Assembly: GCA_028023455.1 (NCBI GenBank)
Contig: JAQFVV010000056.1
Coordinates: 3,844,001 to 3,908,000 of the forward strand
Origin: Epiperipatus broadwayi
Taxonomy: Eukaryota > Onychophora > Udeonychophora > Euonychophora > Peripatidae
DNA length: 64,000 nucleotides
Reading direction: 5' to 3'
The notes beneath the pieces were generated by a model, which saw only the letters and a program-made list of their open reading frames with translations, did not search any database and was not told where the DNA came from. The translations under genes were made by a program, and so were the position numbers. This document shows positions 26,795 through 38,857 of the stretch, one piece after another; position 1 is the stretch's first letter; each line of letters opens with the position of its first letter.

Positions 26795-28430
26795 ATTTGA
26801 TACTTTGAAAGCAAAATCATATATATTTGTTGTTCGTATTATTATTTGGTCTATTTTTTTTACAAACCAATATTTAAAAATGTAATTATTATTGTAGTGA
26901 TAATTTCAATGTTTTATACCTAAATATAATTTTATGCAACGATTATTGATTTTGATGTAAAGTAAAATTATAATAGAAATTCATCCATCAATGTATTGTA
27001 AAAGACTTTGATATTAGAAGATTTTTAAAATATTTTTTACAAAAATTGGGATAAAAAAAACTATTATATGTTGGAGTACCACATTTTTTTTGCATTGCTA
27101 AAAACTACAGGAAAATATATGCAAGATGATTTAATTCATACATGAATAATGCATAAAGTTTTTTTTTTATACTTGTGGAAAGACAATTAAAGAGAAAATT
27201 GACAGTTTTACAATGACAAATTGCTGTGGGGAAACAAATATTTAAATAAAATAACATGAATAGCCATCAGACTATTTATGAAAAAAAACACTTGGCCAGT
27301 GGTAAAAGCAAATTTTTCTCTAAAATAATTTAGAAAGTTCATTTTGTTTTCATCTGAAATTGTTGAAGCTTCAATAGAAACTACAAAATCAATTTCTATA
27401 TTTTTATCACTAAAATATATAAATAATATACTTTTGCTTAAAATTTTTAAATGAACATTTTCCCCAAACTTAGACAAGTCAAATGTAGAATTGGTATTAG
27501 ATCTTTTACTACAACTGTTTTTTTTTTTTTTTTAATATTATTATTATAAACATTATCTACATTCAAGTTATTCAACAAATATTACTATAATTTTTAATAT
27601 AATCAAAATGATTATAATGAATTTAAAATTATTTAATTTAATTTTTTTTCTGATCTAAACCTGTTCCATATATTTTAAATCCAAAAATTAAATTATGTAA
27701 TGTTGCCAAATGTTTACTAATAAATTTATTTAAAATTAAAGATATAAATTAAAAAATGAAATCATATCTACTGAAGAACTATAATTTCTTATCTTAGTAT
27801 TTTTAATATGTAATAAAAAAATATCAAACATAATCTGCCAAATTCTAATAAAATCTACAAAACTAAACATCCTATAAAATAAATGCAATTATATAATCAA
27901 ATTTATAAGTATAAAAAAAAAAGCTATAAAATAAATAAAATATATAATCACAAAGCAAAACAGTATTACTAAATAACAAAAATAAATCTGTAACAAACTT
28001 TTAAATTCCCAAATGAATGATAAAAACTTTAATTCATATTTTACATCAAAAGAACAAAAATTATTATAGTCATAAAACCAAATTTAAATCACAAATTCAA
28101 GAATAATTATAGAGATAATGCTAAAATATAATATATGTGTTAAATTTGTATGTAATAATTAATACTAAATATATTTTTAATAACAAACAAAATAAAGCTA
28201 AATACATACAAATATATAAAAATTCAAAATGATAATAAAATACTATACAAAAATGAAATAACAATCACTAATATAGAAATAAATCTTCTAACATGATACT
28301 GGTAATATGATAAAAACAACAGTAAAATTACTAAAAAAATAAAAATTTAATTTTTTTTTTGTATCACAACCATAATTTTATAATATTACCAAAATCACAC
28401 TTTTCTTTATGTTTGCCATAATATCCTATA
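26795..28430. other. AT-rich stretch, one unexplained open frame
   Basis: Mostly very AT-rich. The minus-strand frame 27208-27477 (89 codons) has a somewhat mixed composition with a hydrophobic C-terminal third. I recognise no family and no good acceptor precedes it, since the upstream side on that strand is a poly(A) run. Nothing else is supported. Confidence 0.45.
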
Positions 28431-28439
28431 AATATAATT

Positions 28440-28532
28440 TGTCCAAACTTCAAACACTTTTTAACAAAACTCTTTATTTGTACATACACAGATACCTACA
28501 TTTTGACTGATCTGCAGTCTTCTTCAGAGCTA
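28440..28532 (-). repeat. Penelope-like 3' tail fragment
   Basis: On the minus strand the sequence reads CTGAAGAAGACTGCAGATCA, then GTAGGTATCTGTGTATGTAC and AATAAAGAG. The tripartite order of GAAGACTGCAGATCAGTC, GTAGGTATC and an AATAAA signal resembles the 3' end of Penelope-like or related retroelements. It faces away from the GIY-YIG relic at 29.5 kb, so the two may be separate insertions. Confidence 0.4.
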
Positions 28533-29107
28533 TTATATAATGAACAAAATAAAATAAAAATAAAAAACATAACTATATAATAACATTATAAAACATTTTA
28601 AACAATAAAAAACTAAAAACAACATAAAATATATATATTAAAAAACTGAAATAAATAATCAAACCTAAATAAAACAATTAATATAAAATAACATGTACTA
28701 CATAAATAGAAAATAAATATAAATTATACATGTGTATTTCTAACTTTATACATATATACATTCAAGGACAACTATTAATCTGAAAAATTATCTATTTTAT
28801 TATTATTAACAATCTACTAATTATCTCTATTCTTCATAAACCCAACTTTTATGATTAATAACTAAAACTCTTTTAATTTCAAATCATATATTTATTATTT
28901 CCCTACTCATTCTTCTTTTAAAATTAATATTTTATATTTATTATTATTTCTGAACATTTAAAACCTATAAACATTATAACCCCTAAACTCACCAAGTCTA
29001 TTTTGATCTTCCAAATGAAAATAAAAATTCATTTTTTTAAAAAAATTATCTTATATCCTAGCTTCCCCTATTACATGTTATTCAAACTAAATATATATTC
29101 CCTACAA

Positions 29108-29176
<69 letters not shown>
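29108..29176. repeat. (TC)n-(TA)n microsatellite
   Basis: A TC run passes into TA runs, interrupted by ATTTTTT. The frame 29003-29239 across it encodes only low-complexity sequence. Confidence 0.9.
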
Positions 29177-29181
<5 letters not shown>

Positions 29182-29509
29182 TTATTCCCACACTTTAACT
29201 TTATTACCATTATACAACTCTCACAAATTTATATCATAATGCCTTATATGTCTTTATATATATACCCTATTTTATACACTTTAACTTTTATTATTATTTT
29301 TATATAATTCTCATATATATACCCACATTTATGTTCCTATTTAACCTAATCATTTTTTTATCATCCCCAACTCATTTATAAACAATTATCTCTTTACATA
29401 TTTACCTCTATATATCTTATTTAATAACTATAACTATACCAATCTCATCCTAATAAATTTGATAGATAACAAATACATAGGATATAATAAAGATAATAAA
29501 AAAATAATT

Positions 29510-29802
29510 AATGGAGTATATGTGATAAAATGGAAACAATGTCTAGATAGTGGGATTGATAACAAATATGTGGAAGAAACAAAAATTCTATAAAAACAAG
29601 ATTAAAACAACATATGGCAGATAATAAATCACCAATATATATAGATACAAAAAAAACAGGACATAAATTTACACAAAGTTCAATAAAAATGAAGTTACAT
29701 ACAAAAAGTATTAAAGAAAGAAAAATAAAAGAAGCTATATTAATAAGAAAGATAAAACCAGAATTTAATAGAGATTCTGGGATTAGGATGAGATTGGTAT
29801 AG
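29510..29802 (+). pseudogene. GIY-YIG endonuclease relic of a Penelope-like element
   Basis: GVYVIKWKQC near 29,513 and KYVEET near 29,567 occupy the positions of the GIY...YIG.T signature, with I to V and G to E changes. After a stop and frame change, RLKQHMADNKSP and TGHKF follow, corresponding to R...H and the conserved histidine block. Then KIKEAILIRKIKPEFNRDSG matches the C-terminal E...I......NR..G block, keeping the catalytic glutamate. Penelope-like elements carry such a nuclease downstream of their reverse transcriptase; I could not find the transcriptase part upstream. Dead by substitutions and frameshift. Confidence 0.7.
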
Positions 29803-29809
29803 TTGTAGT

Positions 29810-31480
29810 TATGTAATTATAGCCTACTCTATTTTTTGACATTTTGGCTATGATCAGTATGTAAATTATCTTTTGGCTGAGTTGTCTGTGTATATTGATC
29901 TTAGTCTTTTAATTAAGATCAAAATTATATTCTATTTTAGAATCTTATTTAAAATTCAGCAGATTTGGCTGATATAATAAAGCACCCATGTCTTAGTTTT
30001 ATCACTAACATCCAACTACAATAGATTTTCGAACCAGTAATTAAAAATAAATCTTTGAATAATCTGGATTGAAAAATTGCCACCGCACTGTCTCAATGCA
30101 CTGAATATTTATAAAAAACTATTAGCATATGACAACTTTTATCAAGAGAAAGGTGTCAGATATTCATAATTAAGTGAGCCCACAGATTATCTTGACTGTT
30201 TAATATTTTTGTAACCTTGTTTGAATACATCACGTATATATATATTTTTAATTGCTTTCATATTCTGATAATTTTAATTTTTTTCAGCTGTTATGATTTT
30301 TGAAATTAATTAATGTTTTAAAGCTATAAACAAACAACGTTATTTGCTTTTGTTTGTCATTAATGTTCTCATCAGTAGAATAAAAAAATATTGATGAGAT
30401 TCTAATCTGTTTGTAATTAAAAGTATAAGTTATGAATATCAAAAGTTAGCTAAGAAGAAGAATTCTCCTTGTTCTGTTTAATTAGTTTATATTTGCTTGA
30501 GTGATTGATATAGAAAAAGATTTTCTCTTTGAACTCCTTGATTAAAGAGAAATCAAAACACGGTTCTTTAAACTCTTAAATTTAATAAAAGAAGCTTTAA
30601 AAAAGTAGAACGTATTTGAAATTTAAACTCATTGAAATCTAAATATTTATTATAAAGAATAAAAAAAATATGATTGGTCGATTGAGATTATTTTATTTTT
30701 GTTGTATTTATAAAAATATAAAGACGAAAAAATAAAAATTCAAAACAAAAAAAAAGTACAAAGTATCATTCTTTATTTTTATGACTTTTAGAGATGATAT
30801 CAAAAAATTTCATTAAATAACTATTGAAATACATATATATATATTATTTATCATTTAGATATATAATTTTTTATCCTTACTGTTAAATTTTAATTCACAT
30901 ATATAATAAAATAGATTTGCGATAATGGTTATAAATATGTAGAATACCTACATTGGGAAATTTATCTTAATAGCTCTGTAAACTTGGATACATTTTCTAA
31001 GACTCATATTCCTTTAATAAATTATTTAAAGGAAGGAGGAAAATTAACTTGCTTAGTATAAAAACTGATAAATAAGTTTATCTTATTATTATGATCAATG
31101 GACACATTAATCAAAAATAAATTTCACTTTAATCAATATAATATATAGGGTATATGAGCATAGACATTCACACGACCCACGACTCTCCACACTATCTCAT
31201 AACACTGATACACTTGAACACATATATGTTGAAAAGGTAAATAATCACCAATATACGTATTTCATGCTAAACCAGAAATCATCAGTTGGTCCAGATTACC
31301 ATCTCTACACACATATGCTATAAGTGCTCAAATATATATTAAGATTGCCAATCCTCGTTCTTTAATGGACAGGCTTCAAGCTACTCCACACTCCAACTCT
31401 TCAACCATCCATCCAATTGAAATTACATTTACCATACACATTTTCCAATATTTATATAAAAAACAGTAATTATTTGGATT
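29810..31480. other. AT-rich non-coding stretch
   Basis: No gene seen. The part 31,160-31,420 is C-richer (CACACGACCCACGACTCTCC and following) and may be an old element fragment, but it is unassigned. Confidence 0.45.
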
Positions 31481-31481
31481 G

Positions 31482-31995
31482 TCTGAAGGTTTATGATGCA
31501 AGCGCTTTATTTGAACTTATATGCGGAATTACTTCTATCTTCTATTTAAGTTGTTAAATGTGTTTAGAAAAATTCAAACATTATTTATATTTTATAAACA
31601 CATCCAACTGTTAGTTATAACACACAAATTAAGACAAAATATAATATTTTGAGCATGTAATTACCTTTTTTTCAAGTTTTGATGGCCTTCCCAGTAACAC
31701 TATTAATGGTAGGAATTAAATAGGATCACAAATTTTTTTTAGACTCATAAATACTGAATTTAACATTGTAGCCTAAAGAAGTCGTTGACGATAGGATAGT
31801 CTATCTGCTTAAAAATAATTTTAAAGTCAATATTAATATATTCAAAAGTCAAAGTTGGTTATCAATGATCAGGGAAGCAACGGATACTACTTGATATGAT
31901 GCTTCATAATAAAGTTTAAGTTATCATTAACAGATGAATGTATTTGAAAAAGATCAGTAAAGTTTGAATTTTTTAAAAACATTTAAGAGTCATTT
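31482..31995. repeat. Diverged copy of the foldback family
   Basis: The start CTGAAGGTTTATGATG near 31,489 and the later words (AAATGTGTTTAGAAAAATTC, CATCCAACTGTTAGTTATA, and near the end AACAGATGAATGTATTTG...AAAAACATTTAAGAGTCAT) match the arms of the elements at 38.9 and 59.0 kb. The copy is eroded and the central tRNA-like heads are not recognisable. Confidence 0.5.
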
Positions 31996-32420
31996 ACTGT
32001 ATTAGTATCATTAGTAATGAACAAATATTGTCCATTTGAATAGCTATGTGTAACTCTAAATATACTAGAATCAGAAAGGTCTCAGGCTATCCTCATAACT
32101 TTAATAATACTATCTCAGGGTATTCTCATGAGCCTACCAAGTTATGCATAACTGTGTATATAATGGAAGTATAAGTCTAATAAAATCTCATATATTTTAT
32201 ATTTAATAAGTCTAGCAAGTTATTTTTGACTCTCAGGGTGCATTTGTTTGGATTAAACACTTATCACAGGGTTATTACTATTGCTCTTAGTGATTTTAGA
32301 CTGATCTATTCTTGATATGATTAAAATAGCAAAGGGATTTTATTGTATCTACTCATATCAGCAAATTCAATATTAAAATGGAGATTGGTGTCAGTGAATT
32401 AACTAAAAAATATTACTTTT
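31996..32420 (+). repeat. Dispersed repeat, copy 1 of 2
   Basis: Matches 41,040-41,465 in the same orientation over roughly 430 bp. Shared words include AAATATACTAGAATCAGAAAG, ATCCTCATAACTTTAATAAT, GTGTATATAATGGA and TTTTATTGTATCTACTCATATCA. It is non-coding in all frames I tried. In both places the repeat lies directly beside another transposon relic. Confidence 0.7.
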
Positions 32421-32424
32421 TAAA

Positions 32425-34000
32425 TAGTCTAATTGTGAATATATTTATTTATAAGATGTGTATATAATGATGATGATAAATATTCATATAGTAACAAAAC
32501 ATAATAATTAATTATAAAATTATTAATAAAAACTATTTAAACAAATGTAATTATGATATCAAGAAGTTCTCTGAAAAGATTGTAAATTATATTGTGCTGT
32601 TAGATTTAACAAATGTCTATTTGAGCTATAAATAACTGCATGTTATCAAAAACATGATGCAACAATAAAACACTTATTGGAGAAGGTTGTATGATGTTTA
32701 TTTAACTTAAGCATTAACTATGGTGTAAAAATATTTTACTACATGCCTAAGTACCCTAGCAATAATAATTGTAATAATAACAATCTCTTCTTGTAGATAT
32801 CAGACTTATGGCATAATCTTATAACTATTAAATGTATATTCTAGATAATTTTTATTATAGAAAAACCTGATGTTGATTTAAGAAGTCAATAAAACATATG
32901 AGAGATTAATCATTAACTGGGATATTGCATATTTTATGTTAGCTTAAAGTTTAATACAATCAATCTCCAATACATAACAGGATTATAAACATACACATTT
33001 ATCTGATTTCCCTAATAAATATAAGGCATTTTCTTCATGATATTTTTTGGAGTACTTTTATTAAACCATAATAATAAATAATAACAACAACAACAATTTA
33101 AAAGATTTAAATCATTAAACAAATTAATTAATTATAGAAGATATATAAAATTTATAATCTACAGTCATTAAACAAATGTTTGAGAAAATTTGTCCAGATG
33201 CACTTTTAATTATTCCTATCATATCAAAATATTATTTGGCATTTCTATAAAGTGATAAACTTCACAAAGATGCATTCAACATATTTAATTCAGATAAGGG
33301 TATAATTAATTATGGAGGCTGAGATTTTATAGCAGAAATTCATTAATATTGAGTCTTCACAGCATTTAACAAATCAACAATTATTTATTTGTATACCTGT
33401 GTGTATTTACATAGCAATTAATCCATTTAAAGAAGTAATTCTTGTACATTATAATGTCTTTATGCATACTTATGAAGATATAATACCAATGGATATAAGT
33501 TCATTATCTTTTGGATTCCTGTGATTTCTGTAATATCACACTAATATTAATTCATTGGATAAATTAGCTTTACAAGAATATCTAAGATTTTACATAACTT
33601 TCCACCAATATAATATGCAGTAATTTATTGATCCATTGCTTCAAGTCAATTTTATAATGTTAAGCAAGAACCCAGATCATTTTCACAAAAGATAAGACCA
33701 AGCAATTCATTAATCCATTGACTCCAATTCATTTATAAGACTTATTTACTGTTTTAGGTAGTTTTCACAAATATAATATTAAACCATATATGGATCCATA
33801 AATTCTTATAAATTTTATACTACTCATTAGACTTTAGATTGATGTAGCCAATATAATTCCAAATAAGTGATTTAAATCTTTAAAAAAGAGTTGAAGAATT
33901 ATTGAAGTCTTATCACAAGATGTAACATCCTATAAGTGATTTTTAAAATTTGCAGATGAATCAAAATATTTAAATTTCCTTTCTTTAAATGCATTACTGA
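32425..34000. other. AT-rich non-coding stretch
   Basis: No gene or element recognised. Loosely repeated words such as TTATTGATCCATTG...TTTTATAA and TTAATCCATTGACTCC...TTTATAA occur at 33,610-33,740. Confidence 0.5.
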
Positions 34001-34038
34001 ATGATAAACTTTGTTAATAATTTAATTTCTCTATTCAG

Positions 34039-34204
34039 GATGATGCAGAGAAAACATTTATTCTTTAAAGTCAAATGTCTAGCTTGTTTCTACTCAGACA
34101 TGCTAATAGTGAAGGATGACAAGATGGCTAATCCCAGGTTTAAATCCAATGTGGCCCTTCAATATACTGTTATGAAAGAAGACTCGGAACATTTTGACAA
34201 GTAG
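34039..34204 (+). CDS. Candidate terminal coding exon, unrecognised
   Basis: A plausible acceptor (AATTTCTCTATTCAG) ends at 34,038 and opens onto a frame running to TAG at 34,202-34,204. The peptide reads FKVKCLACFYSDMLIVKDD, then KMANPRFKSNVALQYTVMKE and a short acidic end. Base use is more balanced than in the surrounding DNA, which suggests real coding origin. Read from the acceptor the exon begins in phase 2. No upstream partner exon was found and I do not recognise the family. It could also be a pseudo-exon or part of a decayed element. Confidence 0.35.
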
Positions 34205-34535
34205 TTGTATTTTTAAGTTTCTGCCATGTGATTAGTGATTTTATACTTTTTTTACACACAATACTTTATTTTTGGATTTGTATGGGAATATTTTGCTTTC
34301 ATTGCTATGGAAACAGTCAGAAGCAGATGAGATTTTGTAAGTTTCAAAAGTTAAAAGCACCAAAATTTGAGACAAAACACTACATTAAATTAATTGGTAA
34401 TAAAATAAAATACACAATTATTTATTTCACAAATGAAAATGAATTATAATGCTGGTTCAGAACAAAATGCATCTTGGGGGGCATTTGTCTTTTATTGTAT
34501 CTTTATTTGGTTGTAGTTTGCAGACTGTACTGCCG

Positions 34536-34550
34536 CCGCCAGAGGGCGCA
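34536..34550 (+). promoter_or_regulatory. CTCF-like motif in a GC-rich pocket
   Basis: CCGCCAGAGGGCGCA fits the known CTCF core (CC-R-S-Y-AG-R-K-GGC-R-S-Y) at 14 of 15 positions by eye. It sits in a short GC-rich pocket (about 34,521-34,575) inside AT-rich DNA and only about 100 bp left of a Merlin element. The minus strand also reads as a short ATG frame starting MMSLRPLAAAV, so a coding explanation is possible. CTCF is known in bilaterian animals. Confidence 0.4.
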
Positions 34551-34652
34551 GCGACATCATCAACAACTGGCCTGAAAATGGCATCAAAATTTTTTAATGT
34601 TCTCATTTTTAACTAATAATAAACTCATTTATTTAACCCTTATTTATTTAAC

Positions 34653-35509
34653 TTTGGTATTATTCTTGCTATGACTTATTACTCCAGTGATGTATTATTC
34701 TAAGTTTGTGATATGTTTAAAATAATGCCTCCAAGGAATGTGTGTACAAACTTTATCAATAAAATATGTCTTCAGATTCCACGGAGACATTATTTTAAAA
34801 TTATTGCAAAATTAGAGTGTTACATCATTGGGAGTAATATGTTATACCATGTATGGTATGAAAGTTCAAATCTAAAAAAATAATGGAGAAATATATTCAA
34901 TATGAAAAAAGGAAAAAACAGTACAATACTAAATAAAAATAGGTAGTTGTAACTTTTTAATATGGCACTCTATGTAAATTTTTACTATGACCTCTTCTTG
35001 TCATTAAAGCCATCCTTCCTCCTCACAGTATAATGTGGCACTTTGTACCATCATAAACACCCAGCATATACCTAACTTCAAATCTACAAAAAAGTCATCT
35101 TATTTTCAATGATGGGGAGATATATTTATCGTGAAAAAAGAGGAAGTATGAAAAAAAACTCTTAAATGTTTTTTAGATAGCGAGGCTGTAACAAAGTTTT
35201 ACTGTAAGTTTACCATTATATTTTAAATAATTTTTAAAAAAAAACATATGTATAGCTTTAAATATAAAATCATATTACTTACAAATAATATGAGAGATGT
35301 ATTACATTGTGGAAGGTAAAAAAAGTCACTGTGGTGGGCTGAATCATTTAATATCTTCTAAAATGGAAAGGAAAGAGTCAGTTTATTTGACATGGATTAG
35401 TCATACCAGGATTTTTGGTTGCCATGACATCATAAATGGAAACTTTGAATAAATATTACCAGATGTAAATGGCACTGGGGTAATATTTCATTGCAGGAAT
35501 GATACCAAA
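34653..35509 (+). mobile_element. Merlin-family non-autonomous element
   Basis: The termini are inverted: TTTGGTATTATTCTTGCTATGA at the left and GCAGGAATGATACCAAA at the right. The left 300-400 bp is the reverse complement of the right part of the neighbour at 35,811-36,994, and the right about 130 bp mirrors that neighbour's left end. The two are therefore copies in opposite orientation. No transposase sequence is visible here, so this is an internally deleted copy. Assignment to Merlin rests on the neighbour. No clear target-site duplication. Confidence 0.65.
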
Positions 35510-35810
35510 ATACCAAATAAATCTATTTAAGCATTTTCCCAATTATATCTTTTCAAAGTTACTACATTTTAAAATACAAATATTCACACACTCCATATGC
35601 ATGTTTAATTATAACATTAAAAGTTACTATTCTTATTAGGTCATAATATTGGTTGTTTATCTATTCAAATAAAAATAACTATTGTATTAATAATATTTGG
35701 AAATATGTTTTATTGTAGTAGTATCTTTTTATCCTATTTTTTTATTCCAAAATCGTTTTTATATACAAATAAACACATTTTGGGGGTGCTATCAATAAAA
35801 ATCTGGAGAC

Positions 35811-36994
35811 TTTAATACCATTCCTGCTATGATGTATTATTTCGGTGATATTTTCATCTGGTAATATTTATCCAAAGTTTCCATTTATGATATCATGGCA
35901 ACCAAAATCCTGCCATGATTAATCCATATCAACTTTGGACATATATACATGTCATTAAGTTGTAAAATGTGCTGGCCTGTGAGATTTTGTACTATCACTG
36001 TCATTTTCAGTTTTACTGATTTTGTGCTATTGTATTTGAGGGCTCAAAAATTAAATTTGTGACTGTGATACAATTCATCTAAAGCTGGTTGTGACAATTA
36101 ACATTCACTGAATGGTGAAAAAATCAGTTCAAAATGGCAGCCCAAATATTAACTGGTTATTTATGTGAAGTGTGTATGTGGAGATTGTTAGACACAGAGA
36201 AATGAAAAATCTGAGATCCAGACAAAATTGTTGAAATTGATGAAAGCCTCTTTACTAAATGTAAGAACCAGGTTGGCAGAATACTTTAAGAACAGTAAAT
36301 ATTTGATGGATTTTGCAGAGACAGATGAATGCTTTATAGTCAAAATTAAAGACAGGGAAGCAATCACTCTTATACATACTACACTGTTCAGTCTGCCACA
36401 GTGAGGGCATAATTTTTAACTAATACTGTTTTTTTCTTTAATTTAAAAATACATTTAAAAGTAAAATTTGCTATAAACATTTATATAAATTTACAAGTAA
36501 AAGTTTTTATATTTGTGTGTTTTTTAAAAAAAATATATATTTAAAATATAACGTTAAATGTACAGTTTACCATTTGTAGATAAAGGTACAATTTCATTTT
36601 ATAATTTGCCTTTTTTTTTTCACTTTAGATAATGTATATGGTTTATGATAACACAAAGTGTCATACTATGCTGGGAACAGAAAAGATAGTTTTGATGGAT
36701 GGCACATAGTGCCATTGGCACATAGTGCCATAATAAAAGAGGTACAACTCACAAGTACCTGTTTTACTATCATAAATATTTGTCTCCATTATTTTTTTTA
36801 CATTTGAAGTTTCATATTATGAATGCTTTAATATATTACTCCTTGTGACATATTATTCTATGATTTGCAATATGTTTAAAATAATGTCTCCATGGGATTT
36901 GCAGATAAATTCCTTGGATGTATTATTTTAAACATTCACAAACTTAGAATAATACATCAGCAGAGTAATATATCATAACAGGAATAATACAGAA
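35811..36994. mobile_element. Merlin DNA transposon relic
   Basis: Inverted termini: TTTAATACCATTCCTGCTATGATG at the left, paired with CATAACAGGAATAATACAGAA at the right. The subterminal sequence mirrors the element at 34,653-35,509. The interior carries a decayed transposase of the Merlin/IS1016 (ISXO2-like DDE) type. Between the two elements lie about 300 bp of unrelated DNA. Confidence 0.7.
36215..36398 (+). pseudogene. Merlin (IS1016-like) transposase fragment
   Basis: At 36,215-36,286 the frame reads DPDKIVEIDESLFTKCKNQV followed by GRIL and a stop. This matches the family signature GPG.IVEIDES.F...K...GR, whose aspartate is the first catalytic residue of the DDE triad. After a short gap, 36,318-36,398 reads AETDECFIVKIKDREAITLI and continues with H.T. 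This matches the block RET.ECF.V.V.DR...TL...I. The rest of the catalytic domain is not recognisable. The Merlin enzyme cuts and pastes the transposon via its terminal repeats; this copy is inactive. Confidence 0.7.
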
Positions 36995-37353
36995 GTATCA
37001 AAATCTATGATCTACACTAATAGATAATAGTATATGAGAAATATAAATATCATTTTTCACCCTATCATTTACCACAATAAGGATAATAAATATCAATATT
37101 TTCTTTAATTAAAAAGCCAGTAAACTTTTTTAGTGTTTTTAGATGTTAAAATATAATATTACATTTATCTCTTCCTCATGGTAAAAAAAAATTTTGGTTT
37201 AGATATTTTATAAATGTAAAATAAAGTTATTAATGCATAGATTACTATTAGTATATTAATATTTTTAATTTTTAAATATTAAACTTAGATTTTTATACCT
37301 AATAGTAGAATGATCTATGGGGAATGGGAAATATATATATTTATTTTTTTAAA

Positions 37354-37440
37354 GTGTCATAGCATCGGCCAGGACGCAAACCCACAATCCGGGCAACTGC
37401 CTGCAAGTGCAAGGCAGTCACGCTGACCTCTCTACCACCA
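37354..37440 (-). repeat. tRNA-derived SINE head, family A, copy 1
   Basis: On the minus strand the sequence carries a D-arm-like start, an anticodon-arm-like ACTGCCTTGCACTTGCAGGCAGT and a box-B-like GGGTTTGCGTCCT. It ends in GGCCGATGCTATGACAC, which is shared by all four family A copies in this window. The interior is GC-richer than the surroundings. Confidence 0.7.
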
Positions 37441-38159
37441 ATAAAGACAATATTTTTTATTATTATTATTTCTAATAAGAATGAATTATCTCTGTCAAGT
37501 TTACTGTATAACTTTGGAATGTACAACAACTTATTTATCTTAAATCATTCATCTAAAACATCTCTAATATATTGCTTATCATCTTACTAAATCCTTAATT
37601 AATTCTAAATGTTTACTTGTCTTTTCATCAAATAATGTAATTATTATAAACTCATTGGAATTGAGTATTATTAAAAGGTAACAATTGAAATTCAAAAGTT
37701 TTATCATGCATTAAGCATGCTTTCAGAAGTGTACTGCCAGAATCATACTGCTATTTAAAGTTTTGAATTTCAGTTTTACCTTTTCATAATACTTGATTAT
37801 ATAAGAATTAAATTCTTAATTATCTTGGCCAATAGCTATTTCATAACTAGGCTTACATTGTAACTCATTTTAGAATATATAATATCCATATACATTTATT
37901 TTAAAAGTCACAGTGGCCTTTTAAACTTCATGCATTGTATTTATGCATCAATTCAACAATTGGATCAAGACTTTTTTTTAGATGAACCAATTAATTTATA
38001 AACCAATATACTTATCTTTATGAACCATTTCTAAATAATAATTGCCATCAAATTTACAACAAGTTCATGAATATCTTTTCTTTCAAATTATGCCAACCTC
38101 ATATGTAATATTAATAATCTAACATTTTAAGAATTCCCTTTCACACCTCAACTCTCATT

Positions 38160-38850
38160 ATCAAACCAAGCGCTTTATGCAATATATGGTATTTATTTAA
38201 TTTGTATGGTTGAAATCTAATTGGATATTTATGGAATAAGTCATTGATGGCTTCACTGCATTTCTTTAAATTATTAATAGTAGGATCAATTTCCTTATTC
38301 TTTACACATATGGAATCTTTATACCATATAAGATAGTTAGTATATTATTGAATATAAAATTGCTTGTGTACTTTATTACTATCTTAAGTTGATTTTCCTG
38401 TCTAAACCTATGCCTTATGTTATTCAACTCAATAAAGTCTAAACTACATAGGTCAGAATAGGATGGTTTATTTTGTAAATTATTGTAAATACAAATTAAA
38501 CAAATGCTGTTAGTATGTTTTCATTATTGATATAATGGAATGGACTAAATATTTCTATCATATTTGTCACTTTTTTTTTTACATATCTTTCACTTATTGT
38601 GTTTTCTGGTATAATAATTTACTGCATTAGGAATGCATCATTGTCTATTAGAATGTGTGAAAACATTACATTATAGTTTTTTTATTCTGTATGAAATTTA
38701 AAGTACTTTTTTATTTTGATATCATCTAAACTTGTTTTATGATAATTAGAGATTTGAGGGTAACTAATCTTCATAAGGAATTCAGAACCAGTAATTTTAC
38801 AAGGGTAAACAGGTGAGTTAATTTTAAGGGTAAAGATATTATTTAGTTAT
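38160..38850 (-). pseudogene. Unidentified coding relic
   Basis: On the minus strand, joined frames give extended protein-like text. Near 38,815 it reads SPVYPCKITGSEFLMKISYP; near 38,450 YSDLCSLDFIELNNIRHRFR; near 38,290 NNLKKCSEAINDLFHKYPIR, followed by KLNKYHILHKALG. Interrupting stops show decay. I do not recognise the family. It may belong to the same old retroelement as the coiled-coil relic at 39.55-40.32 kb, split by the foldback insertion between them. Confidence 0.35.
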
Positions 38851-38857
38851 GTTTTTC

